The notes under the pieces: generated by a model
What the model saw: the letters and a program-made list of their open reading frames with translations, nothing else
The model's database searches: none
Told to the model about the DNA's origin: nothing
Assembly: GCF_007713735.2 (NCBI RefSeq)
Contig: NZ_VMNW02000055.1
Span: 1 to 57,160, forward strand
Length of the DNA: 57,160 nucleotides
Direction: 5' to 3'
DNA from: Amycolatopsis acidicola
GTDB lineage: Bacteria > Actinomycetota > Actinomycetes > Mycobacteriales > Pseudonocardiaceae
Position numbers and translations under genes: made by a program
Shown: positions 26,275 through 34,278 of the stretch, piece after piece
Layout of the letters: the number at the start of each line of letters is the position of its first letter
Numbering within the stretch: the first letter of the stretch is position 1

Positions 26275-27114
26275 ATGGCCACTCGTGACGCCCGGAGTCT
26301 TTCCGCGGAAGCGCTGGAAGCACTCCGGCGAAGAGCCGTCGCCGCGGTCGAGGCCGGGGTCACCCGCGCCGAGGTCGCGCGGCTGTTCGGTGTGTCGAGG
26401 AAAACCGTCGGCGCCTGGGTTTCCGCCTACCAGCGCGAGGGCGACGACGCCTTCCGCCCCAAACGGCGCGGGCGCCGCCCTGGCGAGCAGCTCGCGCTCT
26501 CCCCCGAGCAGCAGGCACAGACGGTGCGGACCATTGTGGACGGAACACCGGACGAGCACGGCCTGCCACACCGGCTGTGGACGCGCCAGGCGATCGTCGA
26601 ACTGGTGAACCGGGAGTTCGGGGTGCTGATCAGCGCGGCAACGGTGTCGCAGTACCTCGTGCGATGGGGGCTGATCGAGGAGCCGCGGCTGCTGGAGCTG
26701 ATGCGCGGCCGGGTCACCGCCGTCGTACCGCGCCAGCGGAGTTCCGCCGCGGGCAACGAGTGGCTCAGCGACGCCGATGTGCTGTGGATGGCCTGGACGC
26801 GGCCTCGCCAGCCCGTGGGCGCGCGGCGCGGGCCGGTGTCAGGCAGGCAGAACCTGATGACCGGGTTCCGCGACTATTTCGGTGACGTGAACGTGCTGCT
26901 GGCCGTGTCCAACCGCGGGGTGGTCTACTTCCAGGCCCGGCGCGGACCGTTCGACCCGGCCCAGACGACGGCTTTCGTGGAGCGGTTGCTGACCCAGCTG
27001 GCGCGGAACCTGAACGTCATCGTCTGCGCGTGGCCTGCCGCGCAGAGCGACCTCCCGAACGCGTGGCCCCGGCGTTTCCCGCAGCGCGTGTCCGTACGCC
27101 TCACCCTCGGCTAG
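26275..27114 (+). CDS. domesticated IS630-type transposase-derived protein (paralogue 2)
   Basis: 279 residues, paralogous to the protein at 24629: the helix-turn-helix (LRRRAVAAVEAGVTRAEVAR, LFGVSRKTVGAWVSAYQ) is near-identical. The DDE-like half is longer and aligns well with IS630 transposases (VLLAVSNRGVVYFQARRGPF; FVERLLTQLARNLNVIVC). The catalytic positions are replaced: VLWMAWTRP instead of W-x-D-E, and VIVCAWPAAQ instead of the second Asp. Both paralogues share the substitute motifs WTRP and WPA, which suggests selection after loss of transposition. ATG 26275 is chosen by comparison with paralogue 1; TTG 26233 would add 14 residues. No flanking inverted repeats. Confidence 0.8.
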   Translation: MATRDARSLSAEALEALRRRAVAAVEAGVTRAEVARLFGVSRKTVGAWVSAYQREGDDAFRPKRRGRRPGEQLALSPEQQAQTVRTIVDGTPDEHGLPHRLWTRQAIVELVNREFGVLISAATVSQYLVRWGLIEEPRLLELMRGRVTAVVPRQRSSAAGNEWLSDADVLWMAWTRPRQPVGARRGPVSGRQNLMTGFRDYFGDVNVLLAVSNRGVVYFQARRGPFDPAQTTAFVERLLTQLARNLNVIVCAWPAAQSDLPNAWPRRFPQRVSVRLTLG

Positions 27115-27289
27115 GGGCGCGGGCAAACAGCTCCCACTTCGGGATCCGCGTCCCGCTTCCCTTTCGCGGGGAAGTGTGCGTAGTATTTGCCAAGCGCCGC
27201 AACGGTTTTCACGCGCCCGGGTGCCTGCGGTGAGACCGCCGACACGGGAATTTGACGTGCGCGCCACGCGCGTGTTCACCGGCTCGCGT

Positions 27290-27303
27290 TGACTGTTCAG
27301 TCA
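27290..27303. promoter_or_regulatory. palindrome TGACTG-TT-CAGTCA at the reductase start
   Basis: Six-bp inverted repeat with a 2-bp centre whose last base is the A of the ATG at 27303. The ATG lacks a Shine-Dalgarno site. Short palindromes of this kind are common TetR-family operators; which regulator would use it is unknown. Confidence 0.4.
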
Positions 27304-28238
27304 TGACCGATCTCGAGGTTCTGCTGGCGCAGAAGGAAACCATCGCCGACGGAGTCGTGCGGCTGACGCTGCGCCTGCCCGGTGGCGGGCAGGTGCCGGA
27401 GTGGAGCGCGGGCGCCCACGTGGACCTGCGGCTGGGGACGGACCTGGTCCGCCAGTACTCGCTGTGCGGGGACCCCGGTGACCGTTCGATGCTGGAAGTG
27501 GCTGTCCTGCGCGAAACCGATGGCCGCGGCGGGTCGGCTTTCGTGCACGACGAGCTGCAGGCGGGCGCGCTGGTGCGGATCGGCGGGCCACGTAACCACT
27601 TTCCGCTCGTCGAGGCCGGCTCGTACCTGTTCATCGCGGGCGGGATCGGGATCACGCCGCTCGTCCCGATGGTCGCGGCGGCCGACGCGAGCGGGGCCGA
27701 ATGGTGGCTGGCCTACGGCGGGCGGCGGCATTCGTCGATGGCGTTCGCCGACGAGCTGACCCAGAAGTACGGGGACAGAGTGGCGTTGTCACCCTCGGAC
27801 GAAACCGGTCCGCTGGAGCTGGACGGCCTGCTCGCCGACGTTCCCGACGGGACGGCCGTCTACTGCTGCGGCCCGGAGCCGCTGCTCGCGGCCGTCGAGG
27901 CGAAGGCCGCGCGCCTCCCGGTCAGCCTGCACACGGAACGCTTCTCCCCCAAGGAAGACACCGGCGCGCGGACGGGCTTCTCGGTCGAGTTCGCCCGCTC
28001 CGGCGTGACCTGCCCGGTGCCCGCGGACCGCTCGATCCTCGACGTGGCGGAGAACGCCGGGCTCCCCGTGCTGTCCTCCTGCCGCGAGGGCACGTGCGGC
28101 ACGTGCGAAACCCCGGTGCTCGAGGGCACCCCCGACCACCGCGATTCGCTCCTCACCCCCGAAGAACAGGCCGCGAACGACACGATGATGATCTGCGTGT
28201 CCCGGTGCCGGGGCGCGCGGCTGGTGCTGGATCTCTGA
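27303..28238 (+). CDS. VanB/phthalate-dioxygenase-reductase-type oxidoreductase (FMN, 2Fe-2S)
   Basis: 311 residues. Order: FMN-binding barrel with RQYSLCGDP, NAD(P) domain with AGGIGITPLVPM and YCCGPEPLL, and a C-terminal plant-type 2Fe-2S ferredoxin domain (CREGTCGTC plus a distal Cys in MMICVSRC). This class IA reductase passes electrons from NAD(P)H to a Rieske oxygenase, or occasionally a P450. No oxygenase partner lies beside it. A close paralogue is at 45614. ATG 27303 is chosen because the family starts there; it overlaps the palindrome 27290-27303. Confidence 0.92.
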   Translation: MTDLEVLLAQKETIADGVVRLTLRLPGGGQVPEWSAGAHVDLRLGTDLVRQYSLCGDPGDRSMLEVAVLRETDGRGGSAFVHDELQAGALVRIGGPRNHFPLVEAGSYLFIAGGIGITPLVPMVAAADASGAEWWLAYGGRRHSSMAFADELTQKYGDRVALSPSDETGPLELDGLLADVPDGTAVYCCGPEPLLAAVEAKAARLPVSLHTERFSPKEDTGARTGFSVEFARSGVTCPVPADRSILDVAENAGLPVLSSCREGTCGTCETPVLEGTPDHRDSLLTPEEQAANDTMMICVSRCRGARLVLDL

Positions 28239-28284
28239 CCCGGGACCGAGCCCGCCGCGGCAGCGCCCCCACCCGGCGCCCATG

Positions 28285-28466
28285 TTGGCCACTCCCGCCC
28301 ACGAATTGGCCACCCCCGTTCGCGAGTTGGCCACTCCCGTTCGCGGATCGCCCCCACCGCCGTACCTATCCCGGGGAGGGCAAGCCGACACACCACCCCC
28401 GAGGGCCAACACGCCCGCGCGAACGGCCAACACGCCCGCGCGAAAGGCAAACACGCGCTCATCCGG
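28285..28466. repeat. two facing arrays of 21-bp repeats in a convergent intergenic region
   Basis: Array A has three units beginning TTGGCCAC at 28285, 28306 and 28327 (unit like TTGGCCACTCCCGTTCGCGA). Array B has three units beginning GGCCAAC or GGCAAAC at 28404, 28425 and 28446. Both have a period of exactly 21 bp. The arrays are partly complementary (CGTTCGCG with CGCGAACG; GTTGGCC with GGCCAAC), so the transcript can fold into alternative hairpins. They lie between the convergent reductase and SDR genes; the last unit overlaps the SDR stop. Spacers are absent, so this is not a CRISPR. Confidence 0.75.
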
Positions 28467-29151
28467 CGGCCGAGTATCCGCCGTCCACGTACAGCGTCTG
28501 GCCGTTCACGAAGGAGGCGCGAGCCGACAGCAGGAACAGCACCGCGTCGGCCACGTCGTCCTCGGTGCACAGGCGGCCCAGCGGGATCGCGTCCGTCATC
28601 GAGCGTTCGTCGAGGACGCCGTCGGCCACCATTTTCCGCACCAGCGGGGTGTTCGTCCACGCCGGGCCGACCGCGTTCACCCGGAACCCGAGCGGCCCCC
28701 ACTCCGCGGCGAGCGCGTTCGTCAGCCCCGTGACTCCCGCCTTCGCCGCGCTGTACGCCGCGCGCGCGGGCAGGCCCCGCGCCGCGGCGATGGACGAGAT
28801 GTTGACGACCGAAGCGCACTCGGCGAAATGCCCGAAAGCCGCCTGGCAGGCGAAGAAAGTCCCCGACAGGTCGACATCCACGACCATCCGCCAGTCGGCC
28901 TCCGGGAGCGTGGCCGAGGGGCCCGGGCGGGTCAGCCCGGCGCTGTTGACCAGCCCCGCGACCCGCCCGTACCGCTCACGGATCTCCGCGAACACCCGCC
29001 GCAGCGCGGCCGGGTCGCGGACGTCCGCCTGGTACTCGCCCCCGGCGACGTCGATCCCGGCGACGGCCCACCCGTCACCCGACGCCCGCTCTCGGATCCG
29101 CGCGCCCAAGCCCGACGCCGACCCGGTCACGACCACCACGCCAGAAGTCAC
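28459..29151 (-). CDS. short-chain dehydrogenase/reductase
   Basis: 230 residues. VVVTGSASGLGARIRER is the cofactor loop, NSAGLTRPGP the NAG motif, ISSIAAARGLPARAAYSAAK the Ser/Tyr-x3-Lys active site, and NGQTLYVDGGYSAAG the usual C-terminus. GTG 29151 overlaps the stop of the FAD gene (GTGA). It is the last gene of the four-gene Dabb-SDR-FAD-SDR operon. It likely oxidises or reduces a hydroxyl/keto group on the same substrate as the FAD enzyme. Confidence 0.9.
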   Translation of the reverse strand: MTSGVVVVTGSASGLGARIRERASGDGWAVAGIDVAGGEYQADVRDPAALRRVFAEIRERYGRVAGLVNSAGLTRPGPSATLPEADWRMVVDVDLSGTFFACQAAFGHFAECASVVNISSIAAARGLPARAAYSAAKAGVTGLTNALAAEWGPLGFRVNAVGPAWTNTPLVRKMVADGVLDERSMTDAIPLGRLCTEDDVADAVLFLLSARASFVNGQTLYVDGGYSAAG

Positions 29152-30878
29152 GACCGCACCGATTTCCTCGCCGCGGGCTTCGCCACACGACGTTCTTCGG
29201 CGTGCGCGGCGATGTCCCGCCCGACCCGGTAACCGAACACCATCGCCGGCCCGATGTTGGCGCCATACCCCGGATACCCGCCGCCGAACACGCTCACCGC
29301 CGCCGTGCCCACGGCGTACAGGCCGGGCACCGGCTGGTTGTCGTCGTCGAGGACCTCGCTGCGCGTGTTGACCGCCAGCCCGGCGTACGTGCCCAGGTCA
29401 CCCATCTCGATTTTCACCGCGTAGTACGGCCCCTGGTCGATCGGCGCGAGATTGGGGTTCGGCTTGTGGTCCATGTCCCCCTTGAAGTGGTGGAACCAGT
29501 TGGACCCGCGCTGGAACTTCGGGTCCTCGCCGCGCGCGGCCCCGGCGTTGAACTCGTCGAGCGTCGCCTGCAGCCGGTCCGCCGGAACGCCGATCTCGCG
29601 CGCGAGCGCCGCCACCGTCGGGGCCTTGTGCAGGAAGCCGGAGCGCTTGAAGTAGGTCTGCGGGAACGGCCACGGCTTCGCGTACCCGATCCCGTACCGG
29701 CGCATCGCCTTCTGGTCCGCGATGATCCAGCCGTACGTGCCCTCGCGCCCCTTGTCGTTCTTGAGCATTTCGACGCCGTAGTCGTGGTAGGACAACGATT
29801 CGTTGGCGAACCGCACGCCCTCGCGGTCCACCGCGATCAAGCCCGGCAGCCCGAACGCGCGCAAGTGCGGGAACCACCGCTTCTGCCCGCGCAGCCCGTG
29901 GAACACCGTGACCGGGCCCCACGCCGCCGGCTGGTGCGGGGTGTCGTCGATGTGCCCGCCGAAGGGTTCCGCCAGCCGCAGTGAATCGCCGTGATGGCCG
30001 ATCGTCGGCGTGGTGTGGTTCGTGCCCTCGGGGTCGTGCGGGAAGAACCGCTTGCGCAGGTCCGCGTTCCCGGAAAACCCGCCGGCGGCGATGACCACGC
30101 CGAGCCGGGCGCGCACCTCACCGGCGTGCTCGCCCGAGAGCCGGGCGCCGGTCACGGCACCGGACGCGTCGCGCAGGATTTCCTGCGCGCTGGTGGAGGT
30201 CCACATCCGCACCCCGGCCTCGTCCGCCGCGGCGATCATACGGGTCATCAGCGCATTGCCGTTGGTGCGCGTGTACGCGCGCTTGTGCAGCAACGTCTGC
30301 GCCCACGTCGAGGTGACGCGCTTCGCCGCGTAGGTGAACGCCTTGAGGTTCTGGTTGGCCTTGAGGAACATCGCGATGTCCGGGCCGACCTCCGGCATGT
30401 AGCCGAAAACGGTGTACGACAACAGGTACGGCTGCACGCGAAGCCGGTTGTGGCCGAGCATCCGCGCGTCGGCGGCGGGCACGGTCACCGCGCGGCCGGA
30501 GACCTTCGCGCCCGGCGTGTCCATCTGGTAGTCCGGCGCCTTCTCCGGGTACTGGAACTCGATGCGGGCGTCGTCCTCGAAGAAGTTCATCGCCTCCGGC
30601 ACGCTGTCGAGGAACACCCCGGCGGCCACCGGGTCGTAACTTTTCCCTGCCAGGTGGCGGATGTAGGTCTCGGCCTCCTCGCGAGTGTCCCCTTGCGACA
30701 CTCCCTGCCGGTTGCCGGGAAGCCACGCCCAGCCACCGGAGATGGCGGTCGTGCCACCGAGGTAGCGGTCCTTGTCGACGACGATCACGCTGTGGCCTTC
30801 GTGCGCGGCCTTGAGCGCGGTGGCGATCCCGGCGGCGCCGGAACCGATGACGAGCACGTCGGTGTTGATGGTCTGCAC
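29148..30878 (-). CDS. FAD-binding dehydrogenase of the 3-ketosteroid-delta1-dehydrogenase/fumarate-reductase family
   Basis: 576 residues. The N-terminal LVIGSGAAGIATALKAAHEG binds FAD, and GGTTAISGGWAWLPGN is the conserved second contact. The C-terminal GGGYPGYGANIGPAMVFGYR is the hallmark of the KstD/flavocytochrome c branch. These enzymes introduce double bonds next to ketones, or reduce enones. Steroid use is not proven: no other steroid-ring genes are nearby. GTG 30878 has GGAG at a good distance. It lies 22 bp from the upstream SDR. Confidence 0.9.
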   Translation of the reverse strand: MQTINTDVLVIGSGAAGIATALKAAHEGHSVIVVDKDRYLGGTTAISGGWAWLPGNRQGVSQGDTREEAETYIRHLAGKSYDPVAAGVFLDSVPEAMNFFEDDARIEFQYPEKAPDYQMDTPGAKVSGRAVTVPAADARMLGHNRLRVQPYLLSYTVFGYMPEVGPDIAMFLKANQNLKAFTYAAKRVTSTWAQTLLHKRAYTRTNGNALMTRMIAAADEAGVRMWTSTSAQEILRDASGAVTGARLSGEHAGEVRARLGVVIAAGGFSGNADLRKRFFPHDPEGTNHTTPTIGHHGDSLRLAEPFGGHIDDTPHQPAAWGPVTVFHGLRGQKRWFPHLRAFGLPGLIAVDREGVRFANESLSYHDYGVEMLKNDKGREGTYGWIIADQKAMRRYGIGYAKPWPFPQTYFKRSGFLHKAPTVAALAREIGVPADRLQATLDEFNAGAARGEDPKFQRGSNWFHHFKGDMDHKPNPNLAPIDQGPYYAVKIEMGDLGTYAGLAVNTRSEVLDDDNQPVPGLYAVGTAAVSVFGGGYPGYGANIGPAMVFGYRVGRDIAAHAEERRVAKPAARKSVRS

Positions 30879-30900
30879 TGTTTCTCCTTCGAAACGTGGT

Positions 30901-31647
30901 TCAGATGGCCGTGTAGCCGCCGTCGACGACCAGTTCGGCGCCGGTGGTGAAAGCGGATTCGTCGGACGCGAGGTAGAGCACCGCGTACGCGATCTCTTCC
31001 GGTTCTCCCTGTCTTGGCAAGGGATTCCCGCCGACGAGCTGGCGGTAGTAGGCCTCGGGCCCGATCGCCGAGTTCTCCGCGGCGGCCCGGCTCATCCGGC
31101 TGCGCATCGAACCAGGGTGCACCGAGTTGACCCGGATCCCGTACTCGCCGTAGGCCGCGGCGTCCGCTTTGGACAGGAGCCGCACCGCGCCCTTGGTCGC
31201 GTGGTACAGCGGCACGGTCTTGCCGCCGGTGAGGCCGTGGATGGAGGAGAAGTTCACGATGCTGCCGCGCCCGGCGGAGATCATGTGCGGCACGACGGCG
31301 CGGGTCATCAGCCAGACGCCCTTCACGTTGACGCCGAAGATCCGGTCGAACTCCTCGACGGTCGCGTCGTGCGACGGCGCGGGGCGGCCGATGATCCCGG
31401 CCGCGTTGACCAGGATGTCCGGCGCGCCCAGTTCGGCGACGACCTCTTCCACCGCCGTGGCAACGCTTTCCTCGGACGTGACGTCGACGATCCGGTCCCG
31501 CACCGCGAGCCCGTCCCAGCCGCCTTCCGCCGCCGCGCGGTCGAAGTTGACGACGGTCGCGCCCTCTTCCGCGAGCTTCTTCGCCGTGGCGCGGCCGAGA
31601 TCCCCGGCGGCACCGGTGACGATCGCCGTCTTCCCCGCGACCCTCAT
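30901..31647 (-). CDS. short-chain dehydrogenase/reductase
   Basis: 248 residues: AIVTGAAGDLGRATAKKLAE (cofactor loop), NAAGIIGRPAPSHD, NFSSIHGLTGGKTVPLYHAT with catalytic Tyr-x3-Lys in YHATKGA, and TTGAELVVDGGYTAI at the end. Start ATG 31647 shares a base with the Dabb stop (TGATG). The second SDR of this operon is only distantly similar, so the two probably act at different steps. Confidence 0.9.
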   Translation of the reverse strand: MRVAGKTAIVTGAAGDLGRATAKKLAEEGATVVNFDRAAAEGGWDGLAVRDRIVDVTSEESVATAVEEVVAELGAPDILVNAAGIIGRPAPSHDATVEEFDRIFGVNVKGVWLMTRAVVPHMISAGRGSIVNFSSIHGLTGGKTVPLYHATKGAVRLLSKADAAAYGEYGIRVNSVHPGSMRSRMSRAAAENSAIGPEAYYRQLVGGNPLPRQGEPEEIAYAVLYLASDESAFTTGAELVVDGGYTAI

Positions 31648-31931
31648 CAGGCCACCTCGAAATCGACGGAAACGATCTGCTCGGCACCCGCGCCGGACAG
31701 CGCGATCGCAGGCTGGTGCGCGGGATGCGCCGTGTAGGTGGCGACATCCTCGATCCGCTCGAAATCGGCGACGATCGCCGCGTCCCAGGAACGCTCCGCG
31801 TGCAGGACGTCTTCGCCCACCGACAGGGATTGGATCTCCGGGATCCGTGCCGGCAGCCCGCGCACCACCGCCAGCCACTCCCCCGGGTCGTACCCGGGCT
31901 TCCAGCGGAACAGGACGACGTGCCGGATCAT
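31647..31931 (-). CDS. Dabb-domain (stress-responsive A/B barrel) protein
   Basis: 94 residues. It starts MIRHVVLFRWKPGYDPGEW and ends with FERIEDVATYTAHPAHQPA, which is the dimeric alpha-beta-barrel (Dabb) pattern of ferredoxin-like fold. Members act as small cyclases, decarboxylases or of unknown function in catabolic operons. First gene of the operon, with an IclR-type operator candidate 74 bp upstream (32005-32021). Confidence 0.88.
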   Translation of the reverse strand: MIRHVVLFRWKPGYDPGEWLAVVRGLPARIPEIQSLSVGEDVLHAERSWDAAIVADFERIEDVATYTAHPAHQPAIALSGAGAEQIVSVDFEVA

Positions 31932-32004
31932 CGGCGACCCCTTTGCTCGACGGAGGATCTCTCCCCCGACGATCGCCCCGCGCGGGTCCGCCGCGAAAGG
32001 AGGA

Positions 32005-32021
32005 CTCCGTTGAATGAGAAG
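32005..32021. promoter_or_regulatory. putative IclR operator, site A
   Basis: CTCCGTTGAATGAGAAG. Read on the minus strand it matches site B (32834-32850) at 16 of 17 positions. It lies just after the IclR stop and upstream of the Dabb-led operon, so it would control that operon. Confidence 0.6.
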
Positions 32022-32027
32022 TTCGCC

Positions 32028-32810
32028 CTACATCGAGGTCAGGTCCGCGTCCAGCCGCGGATGCAGGCCCAGCGCGCGGGAGATCGACCGCGCCGCCGCC
32101 AGCAACGCGGAAATCTGGGCCGGGGCGTTGCCATCACCGGACGGGACGACCACGTTGAGCGCCGCCACGACGTCCTCCTGCGGCCCGCGGATCGGCACCG
32201 CGACCCCGGTGGCGCCCGGCGTGATGAACCCGTCCGCGACGGCGACGCCGCGGCTGCGTACGTCGGCGAGCAGGCTGCGCAACGTCGTCGGGTCGGCCGG
32301 GGTGCGGTCGGTGTAGCGCTTGAGCCGTGAGGCGAGCAGCTCCTCCTGGACCTCGGCTGGTGCGTGCGCGATCAGCACGATCCCCGACGAACACGCGTGC
32401 GCGGGCAGGCGCCCGGCGACGCGGATGATGTTGCGCGAACCGCCCCTTGTGGACAGTCGTTCGAGGAACAGCGCCTCGAACCCGTCTCGTACCGAAAGCT
32501 GGGTATGGTGGCCGACGACGGCGTGGAGGTCCTCCATCACCGGCATCGCCGCCTCGCGCAGGCCCGCCGCGCGCGAGCCGCGGGAGGCCAGCTCCCACAG
32601 CCGCACCCCGAGCCGGATGCGGCGGCCCGGCGTGCGTTCGAGGTAGCCGAGCGTCACGAGCTCGTTGACCAGCCGGTGCGCGGTGGCGATCGGCAGCCGG
32701 GCGTGCCGCGCGATGTCGGACGCCGTGCGGGTCGGGTTGTCGGCGTCGAAGCACGAGAGCACCCTGTCCACCCGCGTGAGGACGGATTCCCCGGAGTTCG
32801 AACGCGCCAT
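32028..32810 (-). CDS. IclR-family transcriptional regulator
   Basis: 260 residues. The N-terminal winged helix (VLTRVDRVLSCFDADNPTRT, SDIARHARLPIATAHRLVNE) and the GAF-like effector domain (HHTQLSVRDGFEALFLERL, AHACSSGIVLIAH) are typical. IclR proteins of actinomycetes regulate aromatic acid and related catabolism. ATG 32810 is taken over the GTG at 32828, which lacks a ribosome site; both are possible. It is divergent from the MHS transporter, with site B between them. Target sites A, B and C connect it to the SDR/FAD operon, the transporter and pobA. Confidence 0.9.
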   Translation of the reverse strand: MARSNSGESVLTRVDRVLSCFDADNPTRTASDIARHARLPIATAHRLVNELVTLGYLERTPGRRIRLGVRLWELASRGSRAAGLREAAMPVMEDLHAVVGHHTQLSVRDGFEALFLERLSTRGGSRNIIRVAGRLPAHACSSGIVLIAHAPAEVQEELLASRLKRYTDRTPADPTTLRSLLADVRSRGVAVADGFITPGATGVAVPIRGPQEDVVAALNVVVPSGDGNAPAQISALLAAARSISRALGLHPRLDADLTSM

Positions 32811-32833
32811 GTCCTCATCTTGGCCCACCGCGG

Positions 32834-32850
32834 CTTCTCATTCAATGGAG
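32834..32850. promoter_or_regulatory. putative IclR operator, site B (IclR / transporter divergent promoter)
   Basis: CTTCTCATTCAATGGAG, flanked so that GGCTTC and GGAGCC form an imperfect inverted repeat. It is 24 bp upstream of the IclR ATG and 74 bp upstream of the transporter start. Confidence 0.6.
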
Positions 32851-32923
32851 CCACTGTTCCGCCGGGTGACCCCGCGCCCGCACCCTTCTGGCAACTCAGG
32901 ACACATCGACCAAAGGAGATCAG

Positions 32924-34228
32924 GTGTCCGTTGCTCTGGAAGCCCCCGCGCGCGAACGGGATCTTGCCCGGCGTGCCGCGCTCGCCGCGTTTCTCGGCAG
33001 TCTGCTCGAGTACTACGACTTCTTCATCTACGGCTCCGCCGCCGCGCTCGTCTTCAGCACCGTCTTCTTCCCGCCCGGCAACCCCACGGTCTCGGCCGTG
33101 CTGGCGCTCGCGACGTTCGGCATCGCCTACGTCGCCCGCCCGCTGGGCGCGGTCGTGTTCGGACACTTCGGCGACCGCTTCGGGCGGCGCGGCGTGCTGC
33201 TCGCGACGGTGCTCCTCATGGGTGCCAGCAGTCTGGCCATCGGCTGCCTGCCCACCTACGACTCGGTCGGCACGCTGGCGCCGGTGCTGCTCGTGATCTG
33301 CCGTCTGGTGCAAGGACTTTCCGCCGGCGGTGAGGCGGCCGGGGCCAGCACGCTGACCCTCGAATACGCGCCGGAGGGCCGCCGCGGGTTCTTCACCAGC
33401 TTCGCCATGTCCGGGTTCGCGGCCGGGATGGTGCTGGCGACGCTCGTGTTCCTCCCCGTCGCCGCGCTGCCGAAGGACGACCTGCACGCGTGGGGCTGGC
33501 GGATTCCCTTCCTGCTCAGCGTTTTCGTCGTCGCGGTGGCCTACTTCATCCGGCGGCGCCTCGACGAAACGCCGGTGTTCACGGCCGTCGAGGAACCGGC
33601 ACCCGCTCTGCCGCTGGTCACGTTGCTGCGCGAGCAGTGGCGCGATCTGCTCCGGGTGATCGGCTGCTCGGTGTTCGCGGTGTTCCAGACGCTGTTCGCC
33701 GTTTTCGCGCTGGCGTTCGGCACGTCCAGCGCCGTGGGCCTGGACAAGGCGTCGCTGCTGTGGGTGTCGGTGGTCGCGAACGCGGTGGCGATTCCCGCGA
33801 TTCCGTTGTGGGCCTTGCTTTCCGACCGGATCGGGCGGCGGCCGGTGTGGGTGTTCGGCGCGCTCGCTTCGGCGATCACGCTCGTGGCGTACCTGTGGGC
33901 GATCAGCACCGGCTCGATGCCGCTGGTGTTCGTCATGGGCGTGCTGCACGCGGGCATCGCCTACAGCGCCGTGAACGGGCTCTGGCCCTCGTTCTTCACC
34001 GAGATGTTCGACGCCCGCGTGCGCTACACCGGGTTCGCGATCGGCACCCAGCTCGGCTTCCTGCTCGCCGGTTTCTCGCCGTCGATCGCGGTCGCCATCA
34101 CCGGCGAGGGCTCCACGGCCTGGTGGCCCGTCTCGGTGTTCGCGCTCGGCTGCGGGGCGATCTCGGCCTTCGCGGCGTGGACGGCCCGGGAAACGCACCG
34201 AACCCCGGTACTCGAACTCGGCCGCTGA
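32924..34228 (+). CDS. MHS-family MFS transporter (metabolite:H+ symporter)
   Basis: 434 residues with 12 predicted membrane helices. It has LEYYDFFIYGSAAALVF in helix 1, GHFGDRFGRRGVLLAT (the MFS loop 2-3 motif), CRLVQGLSAGGEAAGA in helix 4, and LSDRIGRRPVW in the mid-loop repeat. This is the shikimate/proline/aromatic-acid symporter subfamily. GTG 32924 follows GGAGATCAG. It is divergent from the IclR gene and near pobA, so uptake of an aromatic or cyclic carboxylic acid is the likely job. Confidence 0.92.
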   Translation: MSVALEAPARERDLARRAALAAFLGSLLEYYDFFIYGSAAALVFSTVFFPPGNPTVSAVLALATFGIAYVARPLGAVVFGHFGDRFGRRGVLLATVLLMGASSLAIGCLPTYDSVGTLAPVLLVICRLVQGLSAGGEAAGASTLTLEYAPEGRRGFFTSFAMSGFAAGMVLATLVFLPVAALPKDDLHAWGWRIPFLLSVFVVAVAYFIRRRLDETPVFTAVEEPAPALPLVTLLREQWRDLLRVIGCSVFAVFQTLFAVFALAFGTSSAVGLDKASLLWVSVVANAVAIPAIPLWALLSDRIGRRPVWVFGALASAITLVAYLWAISTGSMPLVFVMGVLHAGIAYSAVNGLWPSFFTEMFDARVRYTGFAIGTQLGFLLAGFSPSIAVAITGEGSTAWWPVSVFALGCGAISAFAAWTARETHRTPVLELGR

Positions 34229-34236
34229 CCCGCACG

Positions 34237-34275
34237 AAGGAAACCCGGATTCCCCCAGGGAATCCGGGTTTCCTT
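34237..34275. terminator. bidirectional terminator
   Basis: A perfect 18-bp stem (AAGGAAACCCGGATTCCC and its complement) with a 3-nt loop lies between the stops of the convergent transporter and pobA genes. The stem begins AAGGAAA and ends TTTCCTT, so each strand carries a modest T-rich 3' side. Confidence 0.85.
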
Positions 34276-34278
34276 GCG

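Noticed and set aside
24629..27114. An intact insertion sequence or composite transposon
   Set aside because: No terminal inverted repeats or target duplications were seen, and both transposase-like proteins lack catalytic residues.
28285..28466. CRISPR-like periodic repeats
   Set aside because: Units are contiguous with no spacers, only three per array, and no cas genes are near.
29148..30878. Steroid catabolism locus based on the KstD-like FAD protein
   Set aside because: No ring-cleavage, 3-ketosteroid hydroxylase or side-chain genes nearby; the family is broader than steroids.
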